From JBBRSC01 sp038245795 (GTDB lineage Bacteria > Actinomycetota > Acidimicrobiia > Acidimicrobiales > Microtrichaceae): a stretch of DNA of 17,891 nt. The stretch covers positions 1-17,891 of the forward strand of contig JBBRSC010000045.1 in assembly GCA_038245795.1 (NCBI GenBank), read 5' to 3'. Below, piece after piece: positions 7,544 to 15,443 of the stretch. The translations under genes and the position numbers were made by a program. Numbering within the stretch: position 1 is the stretch's first letter; each line of letters opens with the position of its first letter. A model generated the notes under the pieces. The model was not told the DNA's origin. It saw only the letters and a list, made by a program, of their open reading frames with translations, and ran no database searches.

Positions 7544-9243
7544 CCGCCATGGATGGCAATCAGTAGTCGTTCGCCCGTGAAGTAACCCCAGTCGCGCTCG
7601 AGTTCATCGACCCGCTGCCAACCCGACTCCCAGGATCCCGACGCCACCGCCGGTTGCACCCGCACACCCCATCGACCTCGATAGTCCCACCACGTCGGGT
7701 TCTCCATGGGGCGGTCGCTCGGGAACGAGGTGTGCTTGCGGACCGCCCCGTCCTCGAACACGCGCTCCACGATTCGGATGTCCGGAAACGTCGTCTCGTT
7801 GCCGGTGGGTGAGCCCGTGTTGGGCCGACCGACTGAAGGCCCACCGCCGCCGCCACCGGAACCGCCTCCACCGGACGATCCGCCACCGGAGCCTGGTCCG
7901 GAGGGCGCAGGCTCCTCCGAACCGTCGCCGCCCGACTGCGGTCCCGTCGTTCCGGCCTCATTCGGCTCGTCGCCGGGCGACACGTGTTCGCCAGCATCCT
8001 CGTCCGATGCCTCGTCGCAGGCGCTCACGATCCACATGATGAACAAAATCAGGGCCAGGATCACGATGATGACCGCCACGACAATGGCGGCGACCCAGCC
8101 GACGACGGACGCCAACAGCCACAACAGAATGGCAGCCAGCGCCAACAACAATCCGGCGATGATCAGATACCCGTCGACTCCGCCCCAGGACCCCGGTTCC
8201 TCGCTGTGGCCCGAGGTGTCCGGCGCATGGGGACCATGCGCCCCGGGATCAAACGTTTCGCCAGCCACCGGAGCGAACAGGTTCCGGTGCGAACCCCTGG
8301 TCACATAGATGACCGGTCGGGGCCCCAGGTGTTCGCATGTTGCGTAGCTTCGGATGTCGCTGAAGTGGACACCATTGGAACGGTCCTGGCCCTGGGACGC
8401 AACGACCGCGAAGGGCTCCTCGGCGATCATTCCGCCACGACCGATGAGCTCGTTGTCCGACCCGCGGGCACGGCCCACCTCTGCCCGGTAGAACACGGTG
8501 ATCGCTTCCCATTGCCCTTCGGATCGGCGGCCGTCACCTCCGGGATCGCGTGCGCCGTAGAGCAGGTGATACGTGAAGGCGATGACCTGATCAAGTTCGC
8601 GCTCCCCCGGCGGATACTCGGGAGCACCGACCCTGGCAGCGCGACGCGCCCACGAGCCCGCCCAACTGACCTCGCAGTACATGGTGGGGTGGGTCGGTTG
8701 CGCGATCCACTGCCACGGAACGACCGGCGCGCCCTCGCCGTGAGCGGACGGGTCGGCCGCATCGGGAGGCGTCCACGGAATGCGGGGATTGACCCCCGAG
8801 GCCAGCTCGGAGCACAACTTCGTCAAGAAGTCGATGTCGCCGGTACCGAACGTGCGTCCGCCTTCGGCGAGCCAACCGCCGACGTCGAGAAATGCTTCAC
8901 CACCGACATGGCTCAACAGATCGGAGAGCAACGACACCGGGTCGGAGCCGCCAACGTCGAAGCTGACCGGAACGTCTCCGGTGACGGCTGCGCCGGTCAG
9001 CACCTGCAACGAACTCATCAGAGAGTCCGCTGTGCAGAAGGCTGCGCCGCGACGACGAGGATCGTCGGGGCGATGACCCAAGCGCACCTCACGATGGTCG
9101 GCCTCGGGCCAGACGCCGTTTGTGGCGGTGGTCAGCCACGATTCCGCCAGCAGCGGGAAGAATCGCTCCTCCTCATGGAACCTGAGCACCGGGAAGAACC
9201 GACGGGCCAGAGCATCGATGGACTTGTCGTCGAGCGGAATCAT
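7531..9243 (-). CDS. Vps62-like protein interrupted by a transmembrane hairpin and Gly/Ser-rich linker
   Basis: A 570-aa protein, last gene of the three-gene minus-strand operon. The N-terminal part (LARRFFPVLRFHEEERFFP, residues 12-30; YHLLYGARD with EGQWEAITVFY, 225-252; RPVIYVTRGSHRNLF, 309-323) follows the order of motifs in Vps62-type domains, where an HEGDWE-like motif and a GSH motif are usual; the family match is from memory. Here EGQWE replaces HEGDWE, so a key acidic position is changed. Residues 358-407 are about 50 nearly uninterrupted hydrophobic residues, enough for two membrane passes. Then come an acidic stretch and a poly-Gly/Ser run (450-470). The C-terminus resumes with WWDYRGRWGVRVQP, which resembles the end of Vps62 domains. 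No N-terminal signal peptide. AGGAG 6 bases before the ATG supports the start. Function unknown. Confidence 0.8.
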   Translation of the reverse strand: MIPLDDKSIDALARRFFPVLRFHEEERFFPLLAESWLTTATNGVWPEADHREVRLGHRPDDPRRRGAAFCTADSLMSSLQVLTGAAVTGDVPVSFDVGGSDPVSLLSDLLSHVGGEAFLDVGGWLAEGGRTFGTGDIDFLTKLCSELASGVNPRIPWTPPDAADPSAHGEGAPVVPWQWIAQPTHPTMYCEVSWAGSWARRAARVGAPEYPPGERELDQVIAFTYHLLYGARDPGGDGRRSEGQWEAITVFYRAEVGRARGSDNELIGRGGMIAEEPFAVVASQGQDRSNGVHFSDIRSYATCEHLGPRPVIYVTRGSHRNLFAPVAGETFDPGAHGPHAPDTSGHSEEPGSWGGVDGYLIIAGLLLALAAILLWLLASVVGWVAAIVVAVIIVILALILFIMWIVSACDEASDEDAGEHVSPGDEPNEAGTTGPQSGGDGSEEPAPSGPGSGGGSSGGGGSGGGGGGPSVGRPNTGSPTGNETTFPDIRIVERVFEDGAVRKHTSFPSDRPMENPTWWDYRGRWGVRVQPAVASGSWESGWQRVDELERDWGYFTGERLLIAIHGGASL

Positions 9244-10493
9244 CGAGGGCTCCTGGGGTCGTTGTCGTTCGGTAACGGGTCACCCTCGTCCGATACCTCG
9301 CCGTTGTCGTGTTGCTCGGGATGATCGCCACCCCAGCTGGGCGGTCGGGACGTCGAGCCGTGGTCGGTCGTTGGGTCGGTGCTGTGATCCGGGTGCGAGG
9401 TCGGTCGTTCGCGGCCCTTGGGGTTGGCGGGCGGCATCGCCCAGTTGAGGCAGAACCCGTTCATCCACTGATCGATGCCGAGCTTGGTCATCAGGTCGTG
9501 AAGGTGCTCAGGTGACGACTCGTTGCCGCCGCGGAGCGCGCTGTCGAGAATCGGCCCGATCAGCGTTGGCTGCAACGCGGCGAGAAAGGCGGCACCGTGA
9601 TCAGCCAACTCGGATGGGGCGATTTTCGCTTGAGCGAGTTGGCCAGCCTGGTCGAGAGCGTCAGCGAGCGACTGACGATCGCCTGCCTTCACCGCCAACG
9701 TGAAACGACGCGCCAGGTCGAACGCGTGGACCCGGTCGGCTTCGGTGCCAGCCGCCATTTGTCCGAAGGTCTGCGACCCCAAGTCGTAGAGCGTCTCCGC
9801 TGCGGTTCGGTACACCTTGGCATCGAGCCCCTCGGCTCGGAGACGATCGAACGATGCGTCGATGAGTTCCGTGCGATCACAACAGCACGAGTCGCTCAAC
9901 TCTCGCACCGCGTCGGGTCGATCGATCCACACGCGCACGTCGTCGATGGCCCCTTCGAACGTGTAGCGGTCGTCGGGGTCGGGCCAATGCCCGATGGCCA
10001 CGCCATAGGGTGCCTGGACCCCTTGGCCCGGTCCGATGACGTCGAAAGCCTGCGCCACCGTGGTCCCATCGAGGTCGACGCGACATGCGCTGATCCCGTC
10101 ATGAACGAACGTCGCTTCGTGCCATGCGCCCGGGGACACCACGCCGGGCGCCGAGTTGGCCCCTCCCCAGATCCCACTGCGATCGAGGATGGTTCCGTGG
10201 AGAGCGCCGTTGCCCTCGATCACGAGAGCGAAGGACAGATACCCCTCGATGAGGTTGTGTCGCCGAGGTGGACCGGTCGGATCCCAACGGAACCTGACGG
10301 TGGTCCGCACTGCTCGCATTGACTTCAGCGTGGTGGTCGAGCGGACCCTCACACATGCTGGACCGCCAGCGAATTCCACCGATCCCCCGCCACTGGTGAC
10401 GTGTTCGAGGACACCGTGATGATGGTTCTGGGAGACATCGAACGCGGTTGATCCCTCGTAGGTGTGGTGCAGGACGAGTCGGTCGACAATCAT
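9240..10493 (-). CDS. LamG/concanavalin-like jellyroll protein, middle gene of operon
   Basis: A 417-aa protein of unknown function. Residues 1-195 read as a LamG/concanavalin A-like jellyroll: an opening YEGSTAFDVSQNHHHG, strands such as TTVRFRW and SFALVIEGNGALHGTI, GAWHEATFVHDG, and the closing EGAIDDVRVWIDRPDAVREL that is typical at the end of such domains. Such domains usually bind glycans or proteins. Directly after it is a triple-cysteine motif (DSCCCD, 203-205). Residues 207-345 are helical and Ala/Leu/Asp-rich, without a family I recognise. Residues 350-417 are a disordered Pro/Asp/His/Ser-rich tail. There is no signal peptide or membrane segment. It overlaps both neighbours by 4 bp (ATGA), so all three should be translationally coupled. 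Its own ribosome binding site is weak, in line with coupling. Confidence 0.8.
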   Translation of the reverse strand: MIVDRLVLHHTYEGSTAFDVSQNHHHGVLEHVTSGGGSVEFAGGPACVRVRSTTTLKSMRAVRTTVRFRWDPTGPPRRHNLIEGYLSFALVIEGNGALHGTILDRSGIWGGANSAPGVVSPGAWHEATFVHDGISACRVDLDGTTVAQAFDVIGPGQGVQAPYGVAIGHWPDPDDRYTFEGAIDDVRVWIDRPDAVRELSDSCCCDRTELIDASFDRLRAEGLDAKVYRTAAETLYDLGSQTFGQMAAGTEADRVHAFDLARRFTLAVKAGDRQSLADALDQAGQLAQAKIAPSELADHGAAFLAALQPTLIGPILDSALRGGNESSPEHLHDLMTKLGIDQWMNGFCLNWAMPPANPKGRERPTSHPDHSTDPTTDHGSTSRPPSWGGDHPEQHDNGEVSDEGDPLPNDNDPRSPR

Positions 10494-13400
10494 GGGTAGG
10501 TCCAGTTCCAGATGCGGGGAAGAGTCGAATAGATGCCGTTGCTGCCGAGGAAGTGATATCCACCGCCGACATTGCCCATGTAGGCGTCGCCCGATCCGAG
10601 GAAGGCGTCGAGCCCGTCACGAATACGGAGCCACCAGTGGCCGGGGCCTGCCTCCCAATCGCCGAAGGGATTGTCGAGACCCTCGTCGGAGTAGAACGCG
10701 ATGATGCCCTGGGAGTCACGCATCTGGACTTCTTGATTGAGATACCAGATGCCCGGCCGCGGATCGTCGACGTCGTCCCAGTCCTCGTCGCTGGTCGGCA
10801 TGGACCACCAGCGAGGGACGATGATCCCGCTGGGTGTGTTGAGACTGTAGAGACGGACGGCCATGCTGAGACGCAGACTCGCATCGATGTTCCAACCCAA
10901 TGCTGTCTTCCGACTCGGCCCTCCATCGGGAGGATCACACGGGTCGATCGGCGGAGCGCTCGGGTCCGGGGGGACGGGCTGCTCGCCGGCGGACCACACC
11001 ACCAGGGTCGTCAGACCGGGGTCCGTTGGTTCGATCCGCACGAACGGCGCGATGACTTCGGTCCAGTTTCCGTGTCGGACCGGGTGATCATCGCCATCGT
11101 CGGTGCGACACACCAGCGAGTCCCCGCCGGGGGTGGCCATCTGCACATGATGCAGGCTCACCGGTCCATCAACTCGGAGGACAGCTCCTCCCGGAGCCCA
11201 GTCAGCACCGACGGGGCCGACTGACGGCAATCGAAGATCTGCGGGTACCCGGGTCCCGAGTTCGGCAGAGTGTTCGAGCATCCATACCTCGACGTTCGAG
11301 GGGATTCCGTCAAACCCGGCGGTCATCAGTCCGATCCCTCGGTCGGTGCCGAGTTCGGTCAGGTGCTCTGTCCAGACGGCGCCCGGTTCGGCCCACAACA
11401 CTCCGGGTCCCCACACCTCCGAGGCCGCGATGGCCATGCCGCCGAACGTGAACCCGGTCGGCGCGCCGGCGCCGACAAGCGCTGGCGTGGCGGTGATTGT
11501 GTCCGGCAGGTGCGCCGTCCGGGCACGCAGCCACGATCGCACACCGGTGGTCGCTCGATCGTCGACGGCGAATGCAATTCTGTGCTCGCGCTCCTGGATC
11601 TCGGCCCGCAGCGAACCGTTCGGTCGTTGGTGGGAGAAGCTCACGGTGGTCGGCAGTTCGCCAGGTGCTGGGGTGTCGTTCGACAGGCCGATCAGCGCGG
11701 TCGGTAAGTCCGCGCCGAGAACACCATCGACGCGCCCGGACACCGCGCGCGTGCCGGTCGTCGTTTCGGTGTCGCCGTGGGTGAGCAACTTGATCTGCGG
11801 GTTGGCACGGACGACTACGGGCAGGTCATTTCCGAACGATGCGGCAACACGAGCCGAGAGTCCCGGCTCGGCCACCGAGGCCACCAGGTGAGTCGCGGCA
11901 TCGCCGAGGCCGTCGACCTGCAGCGAGGGAATCGACGGAGTGCCTGCGCCGTGAATTCGCGGCGGCAAGATGACGTCGGGGCGAAGCACCACCCGGTCAT
12001 TGTCTGAACGACCCATCGTCGCAATATCCGCGCGACCACCGACGCGGGCTGGCGACTCGAGTTCCACGTACAGACGGTCGCCGACCTCGGCTCGCAGGCG
12101 ACCGGTGACGTCATCCAGGAAGATTCTTCCCGCCACCGTCGTGGTCGGACCGTCGACACCCATGACCTTCTTGCCGGCAACCCTCAGCGCCAGCTCGCCT
12201 CGGAGCCATCGCACACGGGTGTCGAGTTCAATCCGGATCGGGCGTTCCGGCGCCAACCACGCCGCCGCGCGGACTTCGGCGGGCAGCAAGTGGCCGTTGA
12301 GTTGGAGATGTTGCAACGGATCGATCGCGCCGCTTCGGCGTGTGATCCGAAGGTCGCGATCGATGACGCCCTTTCCGTCAGCGAAGAGCGCATCGATGCC
12401 GAGGCGATCCAGCGCGACATCACGGTCGACCCAGAGCCGCGCTCCGCGCGTGATGCCCGCCCGCCGAACACGCGACAACGAGATGAGCGCGCCCGCCCCG
12501 GGGCCGCTGGTGCCCGCCCGTGGGCCGTCGGCGGTAATCAGTTCGGCGGTCACCGCTGCGTCGCCATCGGGCCATGCCACTGGCGGAGTCGCCACCCCGA
12601 TCCGGGCGCTGACCCGCCCGATGGAATCGGTTCCGAGGTGGGTCGGGTCGAGCGATGTTGCTGCCGCTAGAGCGATCGCGAAGTACTCGGAGCCCAGAAT
12701 GGTCCAGTCGATGCCCAGCCGCCTCGGCACGTCCTCGACGGCCAGGTTGACGCCTTCGCCGAGCGGTGTCTCCAGCGAACCGAGGAAGAGGCCGAGTGCC
12801 GGGGTGGCGGCATCGGCACCCCATCGAAGGAGGGGCGCGGTGCCCGGCTGGTAGGCGACGCGGAGATGATTGGGGGCGGTAGCGACGGTTGCCGAGTACT
12901 GGGTGTCGGAGATCGCCGTCGGAACGGCGGCGTCGACCATTCGGATCCCGCCGACCAAGCCGAGACGCATCGGTGACGAGTAGTCGATGACGATGAGATC
13001 CGGCCGGAGCGCGCCTGGATGGCCGGGTGTCGTTGGGTCGTAGACACCGGTGTCGACGAAGGATGTGGCGGCGAGCGCCAAGTGCGCGACGAGCACGTCG
13101 CTGCCGGCATCACCCGCGCCCGGATCAGCGGATGGACCGGTGTCGGGGTCGGTTCGATAGATCCGGATGTTCGTCACGTCGTTCCCGGTGTCGGGGTTCA
13201 GCGGCAGAGGCGGGAAACCATCGACACGCACGGAGCGGGGGTCGGCCGCGTTGGCGCCGACAGTCACCGGTCCGGAGCGAGGCCCGGCAGGTGACTCGTT
13301 GCCGTTGGATTCGAGGTAGGCAAGCCGGTAGCGATACGTGCCCGGTCGGAGCGCTCCCCCAGCGACGGTTGCGACCGTCGGAGGAGCGGCCGGGGCGTCG

Positions 13401-14191
13401 CCCTGCTGGGCCAGCCACAACGAGACGCCGACCTCCGTCGCTGACGCGGTGGGATTCGTTGCCGTGAGGTTCACCCACGTTGCGCTCGACGGAAGTGGAG
13501 TGGTGACGTCGTCGAGCCAGCGCAGATCGATCCCACGAATGTCGTGTGCGTTCTCGCCGTACTGGCCGGCGACCGGGTCGAACGGGTTGGTGGGATTGAA
13601 GACGGTCTCGACGCCGGAGAGCTTGATGATGTTGCCGCTGACCAGGCCGCCGGCCATGTCCAGCTGATCGTTGTCAGACGACCGCACGCCGATCGCTGTC
13701 AACGAAGCCCATTGGCCGGCGGATGGCGGGCCAGGAGGGACAACGAGATTGATCGCCGGGTCGTCGATGGCCGGGTTGATGAATCCGCCACCGACCCCGG
13801 CTGTGATATTGAGTTCGGCTGGGTACTGGTGGCCGGGAGCGACGCGGTGCTGGAGAACCGCAAAGCTGACGTTGGGTTCGGCGAAGTCACCCTGGTCAAC
13901 GAGGAGCCCGGTGGAACTCTTGAGCAGCACGATCCGGAGGGTGACATCGGCGACGGATCGCCCCGGCATTTTCTGGATGCGGAACTTCAGCCGGAAGCTA
14001 CTGAGCGAGTTGAAGCTGTCGACGATCAGAGCGATCCGCAGGTCCGGTGCCGTGCCGCTCGTGTCGATCGAGACGTAGCTCGAGCCGAAGATGAGCGGCG
14101 GGACGAGATCTCCGACCGGAATGAGGAACGGCGACCGCCATGGTCCCGATCCACGTCGTAACTGGCCATAGGCCCGGTACACACCCGCCAT
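10490..14191 (-). CDS. 1233-aa beta-rich protein with FN3-like module, first gene of operon
   Basis: A large protein of unknown function. The ATG at 14191 is chosen because a GGGGGGA element lies 5-12 bases upstream; a GTG five codons further out (14206) overlaps that element. There is no signal peptide, membrane segment or recognisable catalytic motif. Almost the whole length has alternating-residue patterns of beta strands. About residues 270-385 look like an FN3-type module of the kind seen in phage tail and surface proteins (RPGTYRYRLAYLESNGNESP, then VTNIRIYRTD and ATSFVDTG). The central third (about 580-920) is a run of short strand pairs (GRLRAEVGDRLYVELESPAR, LRAEIQEREHRIAFAVDD). The last 150 residues are Trp/Tyr/Gly-rich (DWEAGPGHWWLRIRDG, GGGYHFLGSNG, RIWNWTYP). 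Composition suggests a scaffold or binding protein. It overlaps the LamG gene by 4 bp. Confidence 0.75.
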   Translation of the reverse strand: MAGVYRAYGQLRRGSGPWRSPFLIPVGDLVPPLIFGSSYVSIDTSGTAPDLRIALIVDSFNSLSSFRLKFRIQKMPGRSVADVTLRIVLLKSSTGLLVDQGDFAEPNVSFAVLQHRVAPGHQYPAELNITAGVGGGFINPAIDDPAINLVVPPGPPSAGQWASLTAIGVRSSDNDQLDMAGGLVSGNIIKLSGVETVFNPTNPFDPVAGQYGENAHDIRGIDLRWLDDVTTPLPSSATWVNLTATNPTASATEVGVSLWLAQQGDAPAAPPTVATVAGGALRPGTYRYRLAYLESNGNESPAGPRSGPVTVGANAADPRSVRVDGFPPLPLNPDTGNDVTNIRIYRTDPDTGPSADPGAGDAGSDVLVAHLALAATSFVDTGVYDPTTPGHPGALRPDLIVIDYSSPMRLGLVGGIRMVDAAVPTAISDTQYSATVATAPNHLRVAYQPGTAPLLRWGADAATPALGLFLGSLETPLGEGVNLAVEDVPRRLGIDWTILGSEYFAIALAAATSLDPTHLGTDSIGRVSARIGVATPPVAWPDGDAAVTAELITADGPRAGTSGPGAGALISLSRVRRAGITRGARLWVDRDVALDRLGIDALFADGKGVIDRDLRITRRSGAIDPLQHLQLNGHLLPAEVRAAAWLAPERPIRIELDTRVRWLRGELALRVAGKKVMGVDGPTTTVAGRIFLDDVTGRLRAEVGDRLYVELESPARVGGRADIATMGRSDNDRVVLRPDVILPPRIHGAGTPSIPSLQVDGLGDAATHLVASVAEPGLSARVAASFGNDLPVVVRANPQIKLLTHGDTETTTGTRAVSGRVDGVLGADLPTALIGLSNDTPAPGELPTTVSFSHQRPNGSLRAEIQEREHRIAFAVDDRATTGVRSWLRARTAHLPDTITATPALVGAGAPTGFTFGGMAIAASEVWGPGVLWAEPGAVWTEHLTELGTDRGIGLMTAGFDGIPSNVEVWMLEHSAELGTRVPADLRLPSVGPVGADWAPGGAVLRVDGPVSLHHVQMATPGGDSLVCRTDDGDDHPVRHGNWTEVIAPFVRIEPTDPGLTTLVVWSAGEQPVPPDPSAPPIDPCDPPDGGPSRKTALGWNIDASLRLSMAVRLYSLNTPSGIIVPRWWSMPTSDEDWDDVDDPRPGIWYLNQEVQMRDSQGIIAFYSDEGLDNPFGDWEAGPGHWWLRIRDGLDAFLGSGDAYMGNVGGGYHFLGSNGIYSTLPRIWNWTYP

Positions 14192-14195
14192 GGTG

Positions 14196-14202
14196 GATCC
14201 CC
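14196..14202 (-). promoter_or_regulatory. Ribosome binding site fixing the start of the 1233-aa gene
   Basis: On the minus strand GGGGGGA precedes the ATG at 14191 by about 4-5 bases. Starting at the GTG at 14206 would place this element inside the gene. Confidence 0.55.
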
Positions 14203-14206
14203 CCAC

Positions 14207-14379
14207 TCTTCGGCGTTCCTCAGGACGACACCCTGACTCATAGTGAGATTAAGCCCACTCAAAGTGTTGGTCAAGGAAAACCTCCGGGAGCGCTCAAAAG
14301 CGCGTTTCGAGAGCGGCGATCGTGCGGCCGGGGTGTTCCGGTGATGGTCCCGGGTCCGGCTGTCCTACGATCGCGAACC
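14207..14379. other. Divergent intergenic region
   Basis: It holds the minus-strand promoter candidate and a leader for the glycosyltransferase. I see no clear promoter facing right. An 8-base palindrome-like GAGCGCTC lies near 14289. Confidence 0.5.
14245..14273 (-). promoter_or_regulatory. Candidate sigma70-type promoter of the three-gene operon
   Basis: Read on the minus strand: TTGACC (14273-14268), a 17-base spacer, and TAATCT (14250-14245). The -35 matches five of six consensus bases and the -10 three of six. Transcription would begin near 14238, giving a leader of about 45 bases before the ATG at 14191. It sits in the most AT-rich part of the divergent gap. Confidence 0.45.
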
Positions 14380-15186
14380 GTGAAGCTCTACGGCATCGGC
14401 ACGGCAAAGAACGAGGACGACGTCATTGGAGACTCGATCGAGCACGCCCTCGAACACTGCGACAAAGTGATCTACATCGACAACGACAGCTCTGACACCA
14501 CGTGGGAGGTGATCACCGCCAAGGCTGCCGAACATCCCGATCGAGTCATCGCTTTTGGCAAGCTTGCGATTCCTTACGTCGAGGGCATTCGCGAAGTCAT
14601 CTACAACGCCTACAACGACGAACTCGACTCAACGGACTGGTGGATGAAGCTTGATGCCGACGAATTCATCGAGACCGATCCACGCCCCGTGATCGCGGCG
14701 GCAACCGCTGCCGGGGACAACGTTGTTCGAGCGTGGCATGCCCAGTTCTATTTCACCGATCGCGATCTCGCCGCCTGGGACCGGGGGGAAGAGGACACGT
14801 CACTCGCCGTCACCGAGCGTCGGCGCTACTACCGAACGAACTGGCGGCAAGTGCACCTATGGCAGAACATGCCCGGCCAACCATGGCTGGACACGACTCG
14901 CTCCATCCCCGAGCAGACCACCAAAATCCATTCCCAAGCGGTGATCAATCGGCACTATCAGTACCGCGACCCTGATCAGATCACGAAGCGACTGGCCATC
15001 CGATTCGGAAAGTCCGAGTTCCCGCACGTGGGGTCCGCCGAATGGAACTCCGTCGTCAAAGATGCCTCCAAGTGTCTTCGCTGGGAGACGGATTCGGCGT
15101 TGAAGATCGACAAAGCCACCTACTACGCACTGCGTGTGCGCCAACAGATCGCCGCCCGGCTGGGAATCAAGGCACCCGGCAAGTAG
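14380..15186 (+). CDS. Glycosyltransferase family 2-like protein
   Basis: A 268-aa cytosolic enzyme likely to transfer a sugar from a nucleotide donor to an unknown acceptor. The start VKLYGIGTAKNEDDVIGDSI is the usual GT-A opening (strand, then a K/R-N-E motif). YIDNDSSDTTWEV follows, and Asp92/Asp94 in KLDADEFIE form the metal-binding DXD. The rest is His/Trp/Arg-rich (HLWQNMPGQPW, INRHYQYRDPDQITKRLAIR), as in DUF-type family 2 enzymes with a YRDP motif after the catalytic core. I chose the GTG at 14380 because family members begin at this strand. ATG at 14344 adds 12 residues (VPGPAVLRSRT) and has a GGGGTG upstream, so it remains possible. It is divergent from the 1233-aa gene; no polysaccharide cluster surrounds it. 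Confidence 0.8.
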   Translation: MKLYGIGTAKNEDDVIGDSIEHALEHCDKVIYIDNDSSDTTWEVITAKAAEHPDRVIAFGKLAIPYVEGIREVIYNAYNDELDSTDWWMKLDADEFIETDPRPVIAAATAAGDNVVRAWHAQFYFTDRDLAAWDRGEEDTSLAVTERRRYYRTNWRQVHLWQNMPGQPWLDTTRSIPEQTTKIHSQAVINRHYQYRDPDQITKRLAIRFGKSEFPHVGSAEWNSVVKDASKCLRWETDSALKIDKATYYALRVRQQIAARLGIKAPGK

Positions 15187-15305
15187 CGATGCGCAGACGC
15201 CGCGTCTCGAGTCATGGTTTCGATGCGACACGGTCACGACCTCAGCCTGTCGCGCTCAGCAGACCACTGAGGCAGCCTGATATCCAGCCCGTGGATTCGC
15301 TTGCT

Positions 15306-15344
15306 CCCTGGCCACAGCGCCGCAGCGCTGACCGGCTGCCAGGG
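15306..15344 (+). terminator. Two-part hairpin after the glycosyltransferase gene
   Basis: An outer 7-bp stem (CCCTGGC 15306-15312 with GCCAGGG 15338-15344) encloses an inner 6-bp stem (CAGCGC 15315-15320 with GCGCTG 15325-15330, loop CGCA). It lies 120 bases after the stop codon, with no T-run. A terminator or a structured leader are both possible. Confidence 0.45.
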
Positions 15345-15374
15345 CCCATGTCATAGGGTGAGCTACGGCCAAAC

Positions 15375-15389
15375 CTGACGCCCCGTCAG
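15375..15389. promoter_or_regulatory. Palindromic operator-like site upstream of the monooxygenase
   Basis: CTGACG-CCC-CGTCAG is a perfect 6+6 palindrome with a 3-base spacer, ending 54 bases before the monooxygenase ATG. Sites of this TGACG/CGTCA form are the kind bound by TetR-type repressors of catabolic genes. No regulator gene is in the window, so the binding protein is unknown. Confidence 0.45.
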
Positions 15390-15443
15390 ATTTCAGGACT
15401 CAGGCCGCCGTACCCGCCCGCTCCCCCGCTCCGGAGGCACAGC

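Noticed and set aside
7830..7915. Repetitive CCG/CCA-rich DNA that could pass for a short tandem repeat array
   Set aside because: It encodes the Gly/Ser-rich linker of the minus-strand protein. There are no equal-length spacers, so it is not a CRISPR array.
7984..9324. A 446-codon plus-strand frame opposite the Vps62-like gene
   Set aside because: Arg/Gly/Gln-rich translation without motifs, while the opposite strand has coherent domains, a ribosome binding site and coupling to its neighbour.
9597..10322. A 241-codon plus-strand frame opposite the LamG gene
   Set aside because: Antisense shadow of a gene with a recognisable jellyroll; no ribosome binding site or domain.
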